Source of the DNA: Neocallimastix lanati (nom. inval.)
Taxonomy: Eukaryota > Neocallimastigomycota > Neocallimastigomycetes > Neocallimastigales > Neocallimastigaceae
DNA: 64,000 bases
Direction: 5' to 3'
Assembly: GCA_016946835.1 (NCBI GenBank)
Contig: JACVTC010000003.1
Span: 2,743,501 to 2,807,500, forward strand
Part shown: in pieces, positions 21,736-32,400 of the stretch
How the letters are laid out: every line of letters starts with the position of its first letter
Numbering within the stretch: the first letter of the stretch is position 1
Position numbers and translations under genes: made by a program
The notes under the pieces: model-generated
The model's input: only the letters and a program-made list of their open reading frames with translations
Told to the model about the DNA's origin: nothing
The model's database searches: none

Positions 21736-24700
21736 TTACGAGGATGGTTCCTCCAGTTCTTTATTTCTTTTTACATAAGGCTCCAACTGAGAGATATGGA
21801 ATACCGGATGAAGATGTAAATTCTCTGGTAATTCAAGACGGTAATTCATTCTTTCTCTCTTCTCGATGATCTTAAAAGGTCCTAAATATTGGGAAGCTAA
21901 TTTCTTAGAAGGTTCATTTGTGAAGTAATATCTTTTTAAATATACTAAGTCGTTAACTTGAAAGTTTGGACCATTAGCTTTTCTTCTATCGCCGTATTTC
22001 TTAAAGTCTTCTTTAGCCTTAAATAAGTGTTGACGAAGAGCTTCGAAATGAGCAGCCCAATCTCTAGTAAGAACAGAAGCACCATCTTTAAGAAGGGGAG
22101 GAGGAGCATCAATAACAGAGTTAGGATGAAAACCATAATTAGCGAAGAATGGTGATTTCCCAGTAGATTTGTTTAACGAGTCGTTATAAGCGAATTCACA
22201 AAGAGGTAAATAAAAGCACCATTCGCTTTGCGCAGTAGAACAATAACATCTAATGTATTGTTCAATTACTGAATTAGCTCTTTCGACTTGGCCATTTGTC
22301 TGTTGATGGTGAGCAGTGGCAAGTCTAGCTTTAGCATGAAGAGCGGAGCAAAGTGAAGTCCAAAACAAAGAAGAAAATTGTGAACCATGATCAGATAAAA
22401 TTAGTTTAGGAAAACCATGATATCTGAATACATTGTTCAACATCATTCTCGCGGTAAGATCGGCAGATGGAACGTCAGCACAAGGCATTAGATGAATCAT
22501 TTTAGTTAAATGATCAGATACAACCATAACACATGTACAATTTTGAGAAGTTGGCAGACTTACAATAAAATCAGCCCCAATAATTTCCCAGGGTTTTGTA
22601 GGAATGGGAAGTGGTTGTAGTAAACCATAAGGCTTATGTCTGCGGATTTTACTTCTACAGCAAATATCGCAAGAAGCGACATAATTTTGTACATCCTTTT
22701 TCATATTGGGCCACCAGTAGTTCCTTTGAAGTTTATCAAAAGTCCTATCTACCCCCTGATGACCACTAGTAGGAGCGTCATGGAAAGATTTAAGGAGCCT
22801 GGCTTTCAAAGAGGATGGTACAATAATCTTGTCTTGAAAGTGGAGTACACCTTCGACATAACTGAATAAAGAACTCTTTAGGTTTTTACCATTTTGTTTG
22901 ATTTTCTCTAGAATAGAACGGCAATATTTATCAGCTTTTTGAGCCTCAATTAGGCTACTAATATTATCATCTCTAGTAGCACAACAAAAAGCGTTTTTAT
23001 TAATTATAGTGTTTGACCCTATCGGAGAGACTGATTTATAATCCGGTCTTCTAGAAAGCGCATCAGGTTTACCACCTTTAGCACCGGGTCTAAAAGCTAT
23101 TCTAAAATCAAACTTGGAAAGGTATAAGCTCCAGCGAATTTGCCGTTGATTCAAGTGCTGAGGCTTTTTGAAATATAGCAAGTTCTTGTGATCGGTAAGG
23201 ACTTGAACAGGGAACCTGGCACCTTCGAGATGATGCCTCCAGACCTCAAAAGCAGTGATGATGGCAAGTAATTCCTTGTCATAAATAGTGTAGTTAATTT
23301 CTGCTTTATTAAGAGACCTGGAATGGAAGGCCACTGGATGAAGCATATTATCCTTATCGCTTTTTTGCGAAAGGACACAGCCAATTGCGAAATCGCTGGC
23401 ATCGGTTTCCACGATAAATTCTTTATCAGGATCCGGGAAAATAAGAACTTCATCAGTATTAAATGCAGATTTTAACTTATTAAAGGCACGATCAGTTTCA
23501 TCGTCCCAAATGAACTGATTGTCTTTCTTTAAAAGCTTCCTAAGAGGTTCCATGTTTTTAGCGAAATTCTTAATGAATTTCCTATAGAAGTTACATAAGC
23601 CAAGGAAACTCTGCAATTCCCTTACATTAGTTGGAATAGGCCATTCCAGAACCGATTTAACCTTGTTTTTATCCATGGTTATCCCATGTGTAGTGATAGT
23701 GAAGCCAAGAAAAGTGGTTTCCTTAACGTGGAATTCACACTTTTCTAGTTTAGCATATAATCCGTTTTTTAAAAGAAGAGAAAGGACAATTCTTACATGT
23801 TTAATATGAGTCGCTAAATCTTTAGAGTAAATAATTATGTCATCTAAGTACACTCTTACACAGATCCCTATAACTTTATCCAAAACATCTTCGATAAAAC
23901 GTTGAAAGACAGAGGGAGCATTTCGAAGACCAAAGGGCATTACTAAATATTCGTAGTGGCCAAGTGGTGTACGAAAAGCAGTCAGATATTCATCACCTTC
24001 TTTTACTCTGACTAGGTTATAAGCTGATCGGAGATCTAGCCGAGTAAATATAGTAGCATCTTTAAAGGATTCTATTAGATCTGTGATTCTTGGAATTGGA
24101 TAGCTATTACGAATTGTAACAGCATTGAGTCTACGGTAATCCACGCAAAGTCTTAAGGTTCCATCACGTTTTTTGACAAAGAGAATAGGCGCACCAGCAG
24201 GAGATCTGGATTTCCTAATGAATTTCTTCCTTAAATTATCTTTAATATATTCTCTTAAAGCATTGAGTTCATTTACGGTAAGAGAATATGTAGGTCCGAA
24301 ATAGAGTTGTCCGCCGGGAATTAATTCAATAGCTATATCATAATCCCTGTGTGGAGGTAGCTTATCAGCTTCGTTCTTTTCGAAGACAATCTTGAGATCA
24401 GAGTAATATTTCTTAATGATCTTTTCGTTACTTCTTTCTTGTTTGGTTTCTTCAGGATTGTCCATCATAGCTAAACAGATATCCTCAATAAGCTCGTCTT
24501 CAGAAATAAATTCAGGAGGGGCTATTGTATCAGTAACCGTATCAGGAGTATTAGGAGCATCAGTAGTAGTGGATTCCTTTTCAACCATTGGAGCTGTGAT
24601 CTCTGAGTTTCTTGTATAGAGCTTATTTCTTCTTGAAGAAGGGCAATGTGATCCACAATGTTTACCTAGGAAGTAGATATGATTATTACCATAATCAATG

Positions 24701-25821
24701 TATGGTTTATGTTTTCTTAACCAATCTCTTCCTAAAATACCGTTTATTCCTTGAAGAGAGAGGTTTCCAATACAGAATTCAAAGTTTTCAGTATGATCCA
24801 TAAACTTCAATCTGAGCGGCTTGGTTGTTTGTTTAATGGTCATATTTTTACTGTTTGGAAGTTGGATATTGATAGAGGAAGAAAGTCCAGAAGTAGGAAT
24901 TTTGTTAGCAGTAGTAAAGTTTTTACAGAGGAAACTTCTTCCAGAACCAGAATCAATTAGAATATTGGCCTTAATGTTTTTGTTATTGATTTGAATGTAA
25001 AAGGTAGTAGTCATGGAAGTTTCAGCAGAAGGAGTATAGTTAGCTGATAAGAGCTCCTTTTTAAACTTATTTTTCTTGAACTTGTTTATTTTAAAATGAT
25101 TCTCGGTTTTGTTGAGCTCTTTTCTTTTCTTATTAAATGACTTGTGGTTATTGTTGTGATTTCCAGACTTATGCCGAATGCAACTCTCAAGATAGCATTT
25201 TTTATCGATTCCGATAATAACATTAGTGGCTTCAAACAAGGTATCGGGTTTATCAAGCTTATCAAATTCTTCGCGAACCCGATCAATCAAACCTTTCCCA
25301 ATAATATCAATGAGAACTTTATCAGGCCATCCCAGACGTCCAGCCAATCTACGGAACTCAATAGTGTACTCAGCAGCATTTCCCAAGTGTTGTTGTTTTA
25401 ATTTCCAAAGCTTTTCCATTATGACGTACTTCTGTTTCTTCTCGCTTCCTGCATCAAAGTTGTCTAAAAGGAGTTTCTTGAAACCTTCGAATGAAAGGGT
25501 TTTCAGGGTTCCATCGCCAAGAAGAGAAAGACCCCAATTCCTAGCTATACCAGAGAGCTTATTAATTACGAACGAATTTTTGGATTCGTCGTTTCTGAAG
25601 GAGTCTGGGTGTTCTTTGAAGAAGTTTTCACATTGAGTTATAGTTTCTAGAACACCTTGCTTATGCTTTTCTTCGTTCTCCTTTACCAATACACCACCTG
25701 GAGAAAAGAGAGCAGGAAGGAAATCAGTAAGAGCAGTTATCAGTTTCGAAGAGGTATTACAACGGTTAACACTATTGGGAGTTTTGTTTGAAGAGCTTAG
25801 ATTTTCACTGTTGAGTTCCAT
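21736..25821 (-). CDS. Gag-Pol polyprotein of element 4
   Basis: About 1361 residues in one frame, from the minus-strand ATG at 25821 (an upstream GTG codon is also in frame). Gag comes first; I see no standard CCHC knuckle, only a Cys/His patch (CYLESCIRHKSGNH) before a basic stretch. The protease has LIDSGSGRS. RT has LRLCVDYRRLN and catalytic YLDD (VYLDDIIIYS). RNase H has VETDASDF and LTDHKNL. Integrase has HHCC (SGHQG to CDICC) and a D,D,E core (GADFIVSLP, LSDHGSQF, NGQVERAN), with the tail LGPFKIIEK. No frameshift between Gag and Pol, so the Gag to Pol ratio must be set another way, as in Tf1. Confidence 0.95.
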   Translation of the reverse strand: MELNSENLSSSNKTPNSVNRCNTSSKLITALTDFLPALFSPGGVLVKENEEKHKQGVLETITQCENFFKEHPDSFRNDESKNSFVINKLSGIARNWGLSLLGDGTLKTLSFEGFKKLLLDNFDAGSEKKQKYVIMEKLWKLKQQHLGNAAEYTIEFRRLAGRLGWPDKVLIDIIGKGLIDRVREEFDKLDKPDTLFEATNVIIGIDKKCYLESCIRHKSGNHNNNHKSFNKKRKELNKTENHFKINKFKKNKFKKELLSANYTPSAETSMTTTFYIQINNKNIKANILIDSGSGRSFLCKNFTTANKIPTSGLSSSINIQLPNSKNMTIKQTTKPLRLKFMDHTENFEFCIGNLSLQGINGILGRDWLRKHKPYIDYGNNHIYFLGKHCGSHCPSSRRNKLYTRNSEITAPMVEKESTTTDAPNTPDTVTDTIAPPEFISEDELIEDICLAMMDNPEETKQERSNEKIIKKYYSDLKIVFEKNEADKLPPHRDYDIAIELIPGGQLYFGPTYSLTVNELNALREYIKDNLRKKFIRKSRSPAGAPILFVKKRDGTLRLCVDYRRLNAVTIRNSYPIPRITDLIESFKDATIFTRLDLRSAYNLVRVKEGDEYLTAFRTPLGHYEYLVMPFGLRNAPSVFQRFIEDVLDKVIGICVRVYLDDIIIYSKDLATHIKHVRIVLSLLLKNGLYAKLEKCEFHVKETTFLGFTITTHGITMDKNKVKSVLEWPIPTNVRELQSFLGLCNFYRKFIKNFAKNMEPLRKLLKKDNQFIWDDETDRAFNKLKSAFNTDEVLIFPDPDKEFIVETDASDFAIGCVLSQKSDKDNMLHPVAFHSRSLNKAEINYTIYDKELLAIITAFEVWRHHLEGARFPVQVLTDHKNLLYFKKPQHLNQRQIRWSLYLSKFDFRIAFRPGAKGGKPDALSRRPDYKSVSPIGSNTIINKNAFCCATRDDNISSLIEAQKADKYCRSILEKIKQNGKNLKSSLFSYVEGVLHFQDKIIVPSSLKARLLKSFHDAPTSGHQGVDRTFDKLQRNYWWPNMKKDVQNYVASCDICCRSKIRRHKPYGLLQPLPIPTKPWEIIGADFIVSLPTSQNCTCVMVVSDHLTKMIHLMPCADVPSADLTARMMLNNVFRYHGFPKLILSDHGSQFSSLFWTSLCSALHAKARLATAHHQQTNGQVERANSVIEQYIRCYCSTAQSEWCFYLPLCEFAYNDSLNKSTGKSPFFANYGFHPNSVIDAPPPLLKDGASVLTRDWAAHFEALRQHLFKAKEDFKKYGDRRKANGPNFQVNDLVYLKRYYFTNEPSKKLASQYLGPFKIIEKRERMNYRLELPENLHLHPVFHISQLEPYVKRNKELEEPSS

Positions 25822-26485
25822 TTTCACCTAAATATACTAAAAATTATTAAAATAAATATAGATCAGTGGAATATGGGGGAAGGTATTATTATCTTATAAT
25901 CAATAATCTGTTAATATGGATATAATAAAGCTTCTGAATTAATAAATGTTTTATGGAGTCAATTTTGATTACTTCTGTTCCGTGTTGCTGTTCATTCGGT
26001 TTATCAACCGAAGAGCTGAATGTAGGTCTTACGCCTCTGCCTACCAGCGAGGGTCAACAACGTACTTAGAGTGGGATCAGAATTGAACACCATAAAACAA
26101 GTATTAGAGACTTTCCTTCATTATATCATATAACAATATTGACTTTTTATATCTAAGTAGTCTCTTTATTTTATTTTTTATTAACTATATGTATTTTATT
26201 CATTATCTATTTCTATATTTTATTATTACTACATTTATTTATTATTTATTATTTCCATCCATTGATTTTATATATTTAATTTATTCTAAAATTAAATTAT
26301 TTATTTATTTTATTATTATCCATCCATTGAGTTTATTTATAATTTATTTAATTTCCATATTATTCATTTATTTAATATTTATTTATCATTAAATTTTTTT
26401 TTTTTTTTTTTTTTTTATATATATATTTTAATTTAAAATTTTTTTTTATATATATTATTTTGTATTGTAATATATTGTATTCTTA

Positions 26486-26523
<38 letters not shown>

Positions 26524-26538
26524 CCAATCAAAATTACT

Positions 26539-26577
<39 letters not shown>

Positions 26578-26653
26578 GTATTCTCGATATGTATTATTAT
26601 TATATTCTAATATATATGATTTCGATTGATAACGTTACACTATTCTAAAAAAA

Positions 26654-26698
<45 letters not shown>

Positions 26699-26742
26699 TC
26701 TTATCTAACCCTAAGCTAAACTAATCTAAGAAGAGTTATTAT
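25822..26742 (-). other. Leader of element 4: GC-richer hairpins and poly-T tracts
   Basis: Near the ORF (25960-26090) is a GC-richer patch with TTCGGTT / AACCGAA, GTAGG / CCTAC and an outer CGTGTTG / CAACAACG pairing, suggesting a branched RNA fold. Further upstream are four plus-strand T runs of about 23 to 39 bases (near 26392, 26489, 26540 and 26657), which are A runs in the element RNA. No ORF of note; the plus-strand 67-codon frame at 26189 is low complexity. Confidence 0.65.
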
Positions 26743-27057
26743 TGTAATAATCATACTAAGTTCTATCACTAAATATGATTATTAACTTCAACTTAATGAC
26801 TAATTCATTAAGTTGAGAAATAAAATAAAAATAAAAATTTTACCTAAAAACGAGTTTATTATAAAATTAATTATAATAACAACACAAAGAGCAAAAGAAG
26901 GAATATTTGAATAAATTTGTTTTTTAAAAAATATGTTTTTGAATAAAATGTTTTATTAATTTATTAAAGTTTAAAATATAAAATTGCTATTATTATAACT
27001 ATATTTTTATAATAATAACTCTTGATTTCTTAAAGAGAAATCAAGAGCCCTTTTATA
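26731..27057 (-). promoter_or_regulatory. Element 4 TATA box, hairpin and self-primer/PBS pair
   Basis: On the minus strand: TATA box TATAAAAG (27057-27050), then a perfect 12-bp inverted repeat CTCTTGATTTCT / AGAAATCAAGAG with a 5-base loop (27047-27019). Overlapping its end is AAGAGTTATTAT (27023-27012), about 35 bases after the TATA start. The twelve bases just outside the LTR, ATAATAACTCTT (26742-26731), are its exact complement. Same layout as element 2 with unrelated sequence. Confidence 0.8.
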
Positions 27058-27692
27058 TTTTTTTATTAAATTAAGGTTAAATAAAAAGTTTTTCTAATCT
27101 TAAAAATTATCTTATCTAGAAAAAGATTAGAAGAAAAAACTAGATAAGTTTTGATCGATATTCTATTCATATCGATCATCGTATATATAAAGTAAAACCA
27201 AATATATTATTTTATATTTGGATAAAACCTTAATATATCGATTTTCTAAATTTTAATTTAGATCATCAAATAAAAGGAAAAATAAATAATAACCGGAATA
27301 ATCTAAATTATTCTATTTTTCTAAATATTATTTTTAAAATCTAATCTAAACTTATTAACATAAAACTATCTTTAAAAAATACAGAAACTTATTAATTGTT
27401 CTTTTAAATGTACAATGTACAAAATAAATAAAACTAATGTTTACATTAACTTGATAATTAAATGAATAACTAAATAAAATTAATAATATTAATAAAAGAA
27501 TATATATTAGTTATTTAAATAAATTTTTTAATATTATTTTAGTGTATGAATAATTATATTTTTAATAAATTTGATAATAATATTTCAATGTATGAATTAA
27601 TTATAATTTAAATAAATTTATAATTATTATCAATAATTATAAAGACTAAGAAATAGTAATTATTTATTAATAAATAATTATTATTTCTTACA
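26743..27692 (-). repeat. 5' LTR of element 4
   Basis: 950 bp; contains the promoter region described separately. Its 3' neighbour on the plus strand is TTATG, the target duplication. Confidence 0.95.
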
Positions 27693-27695
27693 TTA

Positions 27696-28377
27696 TGATA
27701 CGGAACTAACTAATAATTCGTATTATACTATTGGAAATTATAATTAAGTTTAATAACTTTATGTATTAGATATTTTAAACTATTTTTATAATTCCAAAAT
27801 TTTATTCTTAATTTAAAATAATTATATAAATTATCAAATTAAATTGATTAATGACTAATTATTAAAAAATTATTATTTAATTAAATTGATTAATGACTAA
27901 TTATTAAAAAATCATTATTTAATTAAATTGATTAATGACTAATTATTAAATAATTATTATCTTATATTAATTAAATTGTTTTATTATTATATTTAATTAT
28001 TATTAATATTAAATTGTTTCAAGAATTATATTATCAAAAATATTACCAATAATTTTATTGTTAAATTTTTTAATTTTATCATTAATAATATTTGTCATTA
28101 AAGATAATATTAATTATATTAGTATTAATATTTTTATTATTAAAATAACTCTTAAAAAATATTATTTAAAATCACATGTAATAATTATACTAATAAGAAT
28201 TAAAATAATTTAAATTATTATAAAAATTCATGTAGTAAAAAAGTATAAAAGAAAAAGAAAATACTTAATAAAAAATCAGGAGTTAAAAAAATAAAAAAAA
28301 CTGGAAATTGAAATTAAATTATTAACTAATATATTATTTTCATTTTTTTTTTTGAAGTTTATTGTGTACCTGCACCA
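27696..28377 (+). repeat. 5' LTR of element 5
   Basis: 682 bp, TGATACGG...CTGCACCA. It contains three near-identical tandem copies of about 42 bp with the core AAATTGATTAATGACTAATT (27842-27960). It differs from the 3' LTR by one T in a homopolymer (11 versus 12). Confidence 0.93.
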
Positions 28378-28379
28378 AA

Positions 28380-28396
28380 TTGGCGAGCTATGCAGG
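28380..28396 (+). promoter_or_regulatory. Candidate tRNA primer binding site of element 5
   Basis: TGGCGAGCTATGCAGGA begins two bases after the LTR. The complement TCCTGCATAGCTCGCCA reads as a tRNA 3' end: T-stem CCTGC, acceptor ATAGCTC, discriminator G, CCA. The tRNA identity is not resolved. Confidence 0.6.
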
Positions 28397-28519
28397 ACAC
28401 AAAGAAAATAATATGAAAAATTAATAATTTAAATGAATATTAAGAAATTTTAATTATAAAAAGAAAAAAATTAATTCTATATTAAAAATAATATAATAAA
28501 ATAAATTAAATTGCCAAGA

Positions 28520-29404
28520 ATGAAAATCTTAGAACTTGAGGAACTACTACCTAGGCTTGATGAAGATGCTAGAGACGTTGATATCTGGGCCGAAGAATTC
28601 ACAAGATTAATGAAATTAGCTGGTATTAACAATCCAGCTAGCATTCATACCTGGGCGACTGAATGTGTTGAGGGCAAACTCAGGGGAGTCTTACAAGATC
28701 TGGTGAAAGTCAATGAAGATGAAGAAGAAGAATTTCCTTCTATGAAAAAAATAAAAGAAGCCTTAGAAGAAGCCTTAGAAATCACTCCACAGGATAAATG
28801 TAAAAGATTACAAAGATTAAAAATAAAAAGAGGAGAAAGTATTAAAAATTTTAATTGGCGATATAAAAAACTTTACAATAATTTACCAAGACTTTATCAA
28901 TCTTTCATAACAGTGGAGGATTATACTGAATCCATTTCATACCGACCTTTTGCTAGAGCCCAGGTTATAACTCAAAGATGTGTAGATCTCGAGGATGCAT
29001 TTGAGGAAGCGGAATTAGCCGAAAGAGCCGAAGAGAGGAAAGAAACAAATGAAACTGTAATGTCTACTTTATATACTCGGGGGGTTTATTCAAACTTTTC
29101 TCAATCAAATAGAACTGGGAAACATCCTTTTAGACAATTTTCTGCCAATAATTATATAGAAGTTAACAACCCCAAAAGAAATATGAGAAGTCGCACTAAT
29201 GATAAACTCTTAAATAAGAATCCAAAATACGAGACTAACAATACATATAAAAGAACATATAAGTGTTTCAGATGTAACCAGGAAGGTCATGGTGTCAAGC
29301 AATGCCCTTATTCATTTAAGGAATTAGCTGAGTTAGAGGAAAAAGGTCAGATTTCAAAGGAATCTTTAAACTCCCAAATGGAAGAAGGAAAACTTCCCTT
29401 ATAA
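28520..29404 (+). CDS. Gag of element 5
   Basis: 294 residues from ATG 28520 (a TTG three codons earlier is in frame). The N-terminal capsid-like helical part resembles the Gag of element 3 in length and charge pattern (acidic stretch EDEEEEFPS). A C-terminal zinc knuckle CFRCNQEGHGVKQC (C-X2-C-X4-H-X4-C) binds nucleic acid. The slippery TTTAAAC lies eleven codons before the stop. Confidence 0.9.
   Translation: MKILELEELLPRLDEDARDVDIWAEEFTRLMKLAGINNPASIHTWATECVEGKLRGVLQDLVKVNEDEEEEFPSMKKIKEALEEALEITPQDKCKRLQRLKIKRGESIKNFNWRYKKLYNNLPRLYQSFITVEDYTESISYRPFARAQVITQRCVDLEDAFEEAELAERAEERKETNETVMSTLYTRGVYSNFSQSNRTGKHPFRQFSANNYIEVNNPKRNMRSRTNDKLLNKNPKYETNNTYKRTYKCFRCNQEGHGVKQCPYSFKELAELEEKGQISKESLNSQMEEGKLPL
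29365..29397 (+). promoter_or_regulatory. -1 ribosomal frameshift signal of element 5
   Basis: The gag-frame codons TCT TTA AAC place T TTA AAC (29365-29371) in slip phase. After 8 bases, GGAAG (29380-29384) can pair with CTTCC (29393-29397) around an 8-base loop; this stem is weaker than in element 3. The pol frame is the -1 frame and stays open through the junction. Confidence 0.8.
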
Positions 29405-32400
29405 AAACCATAAATGATACTGAAACTGATGATATCGTAGCAGCTGTCACTAGGCAAACAAGACAATTAAATACAAAAAAGAAACCTTACGATAAACATC
29501 AGAAAATAGCCACATTAAAAGAAAATCCTCAACCAATAAAAATGCTTTCGAAATCACAAACAAATGATCGAAAAATGGAAGTAGAAGTAGAAAATATTAA
29601 TAATGAACCAAAAAGTAACAATGAAGAAGAACCCTTAAATAACCCAAAAAATAGAGAAGAAACGGAAACCTTAAAAGAAATTGACTTGTCTGTGATAGCC
29701 AACCCATCAATAAACAAAGCAAAAAGGGATTCAAAGAAGGAAAGAATATCAGAAATAATGGATAAGAAACCCGAAGAAGAAGAAATGAGAAAAAAGGTTA
29801 CAGCTAAACTACCCAGTACTCAAATGGAAGAAAAGAAGAATAAATGCGAAAGATTAAAAAATGATAAAAATAAAGAAGAAATGAGAATCGAAAATAAAAA
29901 TGAAGAGAATCCAAATAACAAAAAGGAGAAGCACATTATTCTAATGGAAAACCAAGCAAAGTACGATCTTGTAACTGATTTAACATCTACCACAGCTAAT
30001 ATAACTCTGGCTCAATTGTTGGATATAAGTCCAAAATTACGAGCTCAACTTAATAAATTGTTAAAGCTAAAAGAAACACCTCATAACGGAAAAATGGAAG
30101 AAATGGTATTATCTACTGTCTCAAGGAAGGATATAGCTACTACTAAATGTAAAATTAACGGAGAAGATGGATTCGCCTTTTTAGATACATGTACAAGCAT
30201 CAACATAATAACGAGTAAGTTTTTAGGCAAGTTGAAAAATATAAAACCATTTGGTTATACAACTAACAATATTATACAGGTAACTTCGAAGACCCACATA
30301 TCCTCTGAATTATATCATTTAACAGTTGAATTCAACGATTTCATTATTCAAGACGTATTTAGAGTAATAGAACATGATCAGGATCTGTTTGATATCTTGA
30401 TAGGTTTTAGGACCTTAAAGGATAATAATTTATTCATTAATCCTATTCGTAATTGTCTATGTAAAATGAAGAAAGATGGTACATTTACAACAATCTCAGC
30501 TTTAGAAATAGATGAAGAAGAAAAAGAAATAGATGAAGAAGAAAAAGAAATAGATGAAGAAGAAAAAGAAATAGATGAAGAAGTAAAAATTGAAGAAACT
30601 GAAATGCAAGATAATCCAGACTCCATGTTATTTTGTTTCATAAACAAAGAATCAGCAGAAATACAGAATGCAATTACGATTAAGGAAAATAAAAAAAACA
30701 AAGAAGAAAATACAATCATTGAAGAAAAGAAGACAAGAATTGAACAAATTATAAAAAATACAATAGAAGTAGTTAGAGGCCGATTCAACGAACTATTAAA
30801 AGATAATATTGAAATCTTAGCAATAAAAATAGATGAATTAGGTTCAACAAAGTTATTACCGCACCATATCAGTTTAGAAGAAAATACGATTCCAATCAAA
30901 CAAAAAGCTTATCGATTATCTAAAGTACAAGCAGACGCCCTGAAGGAAGAGCTAATTAAATTACTGAACAACCAGTTAATTGAACCATCCAGTTCACCAT
31001 GGTCTTCTCCAGTTATTCTTGTAAGGAAGAAGAATAATAAATGGAGAATGTGTATAGATTTTCGGAAGCTCAACAACGTTACTATTAAAGACGCTTATTC
31101 TCTGCCACTAATAGATGATATACTTTTCTCAATCGGAAAGAAAGTTAAAGTATTTTCAACAATAGATTTATTCTCCGGCTTTTATCAAATTCCAATGTTC
31201 CATGAAGACATTCCCAAAACAAGTTTTACAACAATGTACGGTAATTACCAATTCCGGGTAATGCCGTTTGGTTTATGCAATGCCCCAGGAACCTTCCAGA
31301 GAGAGATGAACAGGATATTTTTTCCGCTCATTGGGAAGTGTATGTTTATATATATCGATGATTTAATCATATTCTCTCCAACTTTTGAACAACACATAGA
31401 AGATTTAAAGAAAGTATTTGATATCCTAAAGGATAATGGATTAAAAATCAATCTCGACAAATGTGATTTTTTCAAGGAATCAGTTGAATTATTAGGCCAC
31501 ACAGTATCAATTGAAGGAATATCACCAATTAATAAAAAAATTGAGATTATACGTGAATGGTTACCTCCTACCAACATCACGCAATTACAATCATTTCTTG
31601 GAGCAGTAGGTTATTATAGGAAGTTTATATACAACTTTGCAACAATTGCCAAACCTCTATTTAAACTACTTAAAAAGAATGTAAAATTCTCTTGGGAAGC
31701 TGTTCAACAAGAGAGCTTTGAAGAACTTAAAAGAAGATTAATCACAGCCCCTATTTTATCAATGCCTGATTTCGACAAACAATTTATAATCAGGACAGAT
31801 GCCTCAAAAGATGGAATAGGTGGAGTCCTGATACAAAAAGATGAAAATAATATCGAAAAACCAATACATTATATGAGCAGAACTTTGAAACCAGCTGAAG
31901 TAAACTATGGGATTACAGATTTAGAAGGAGCTGCCGCCGCTTTTTGTGTTAAAAAATTTAAATCCTATATTTCGGGAAGTAAATTCGAAATATTGTTGTT
32001 CACAGATCACAAACCATTAATAAGTATATTCAAAAGTAAAGAAACCTTAAATGCCAGACAGTCAAGATGGGTAATTATGTTCTCTATGTTAAAAGTTAAA
32101 GTCATTTACGAACCAGGAAAACGTAATGTATTAGCGGATGCGTTATCTCGACTTAGATCAAAACCATCGGAAGTAATAGCTACCTATTTAGAAGAAATTA
32201 ATACAGGAAAAAATTCGTTATTAAAGAAGTTTGAAGAAAAATTTTCAAGAATAAACAATGAAGAATATTTTATAGATGGAGGCACATTCAGAAAAGTAAT
32301 TAAAGAAGATAAAGAAAAAATTAAACTATTATTAGAAGCCCATAGGATAGGCCATGAGGGAATCTTCAAAACGTATAACAGGCTCAAACGTGATTACTAT

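Larger units (their letters stand above)
20777..27692 (-). mobile_element. Element 4: complete Ty3-type retrotransposon, minus strand, intact
   Basis: 950-bp LTRs at 20777-21726 and 26743-27692 look identical; target duplication TTATG at 20772-20776 and 27693-27697. On the minus strand: LTR, self-primer site, structured poly-A-rich leader, one uninterrupted Gag-Pol frame, purine tract AAAAGGAGCAA, LTR. It landed two bases inside the 5' end of the element 5 LTR. Same family as element 1. Identical LTRs and an open ORF make it a candidate for current activity. Confidence 0.96.

Noticed and set aside
26189-26392. 67-codon ORF
   Set aside because: Low-complexity Phe/Ile/Tyr/Leu translation of A/T sequence in the leader of element 4.
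30378-30899. 173-codon minus ORF
   Set aside because: Antisense shadow of the acidic repeat region of element 5 Pol.
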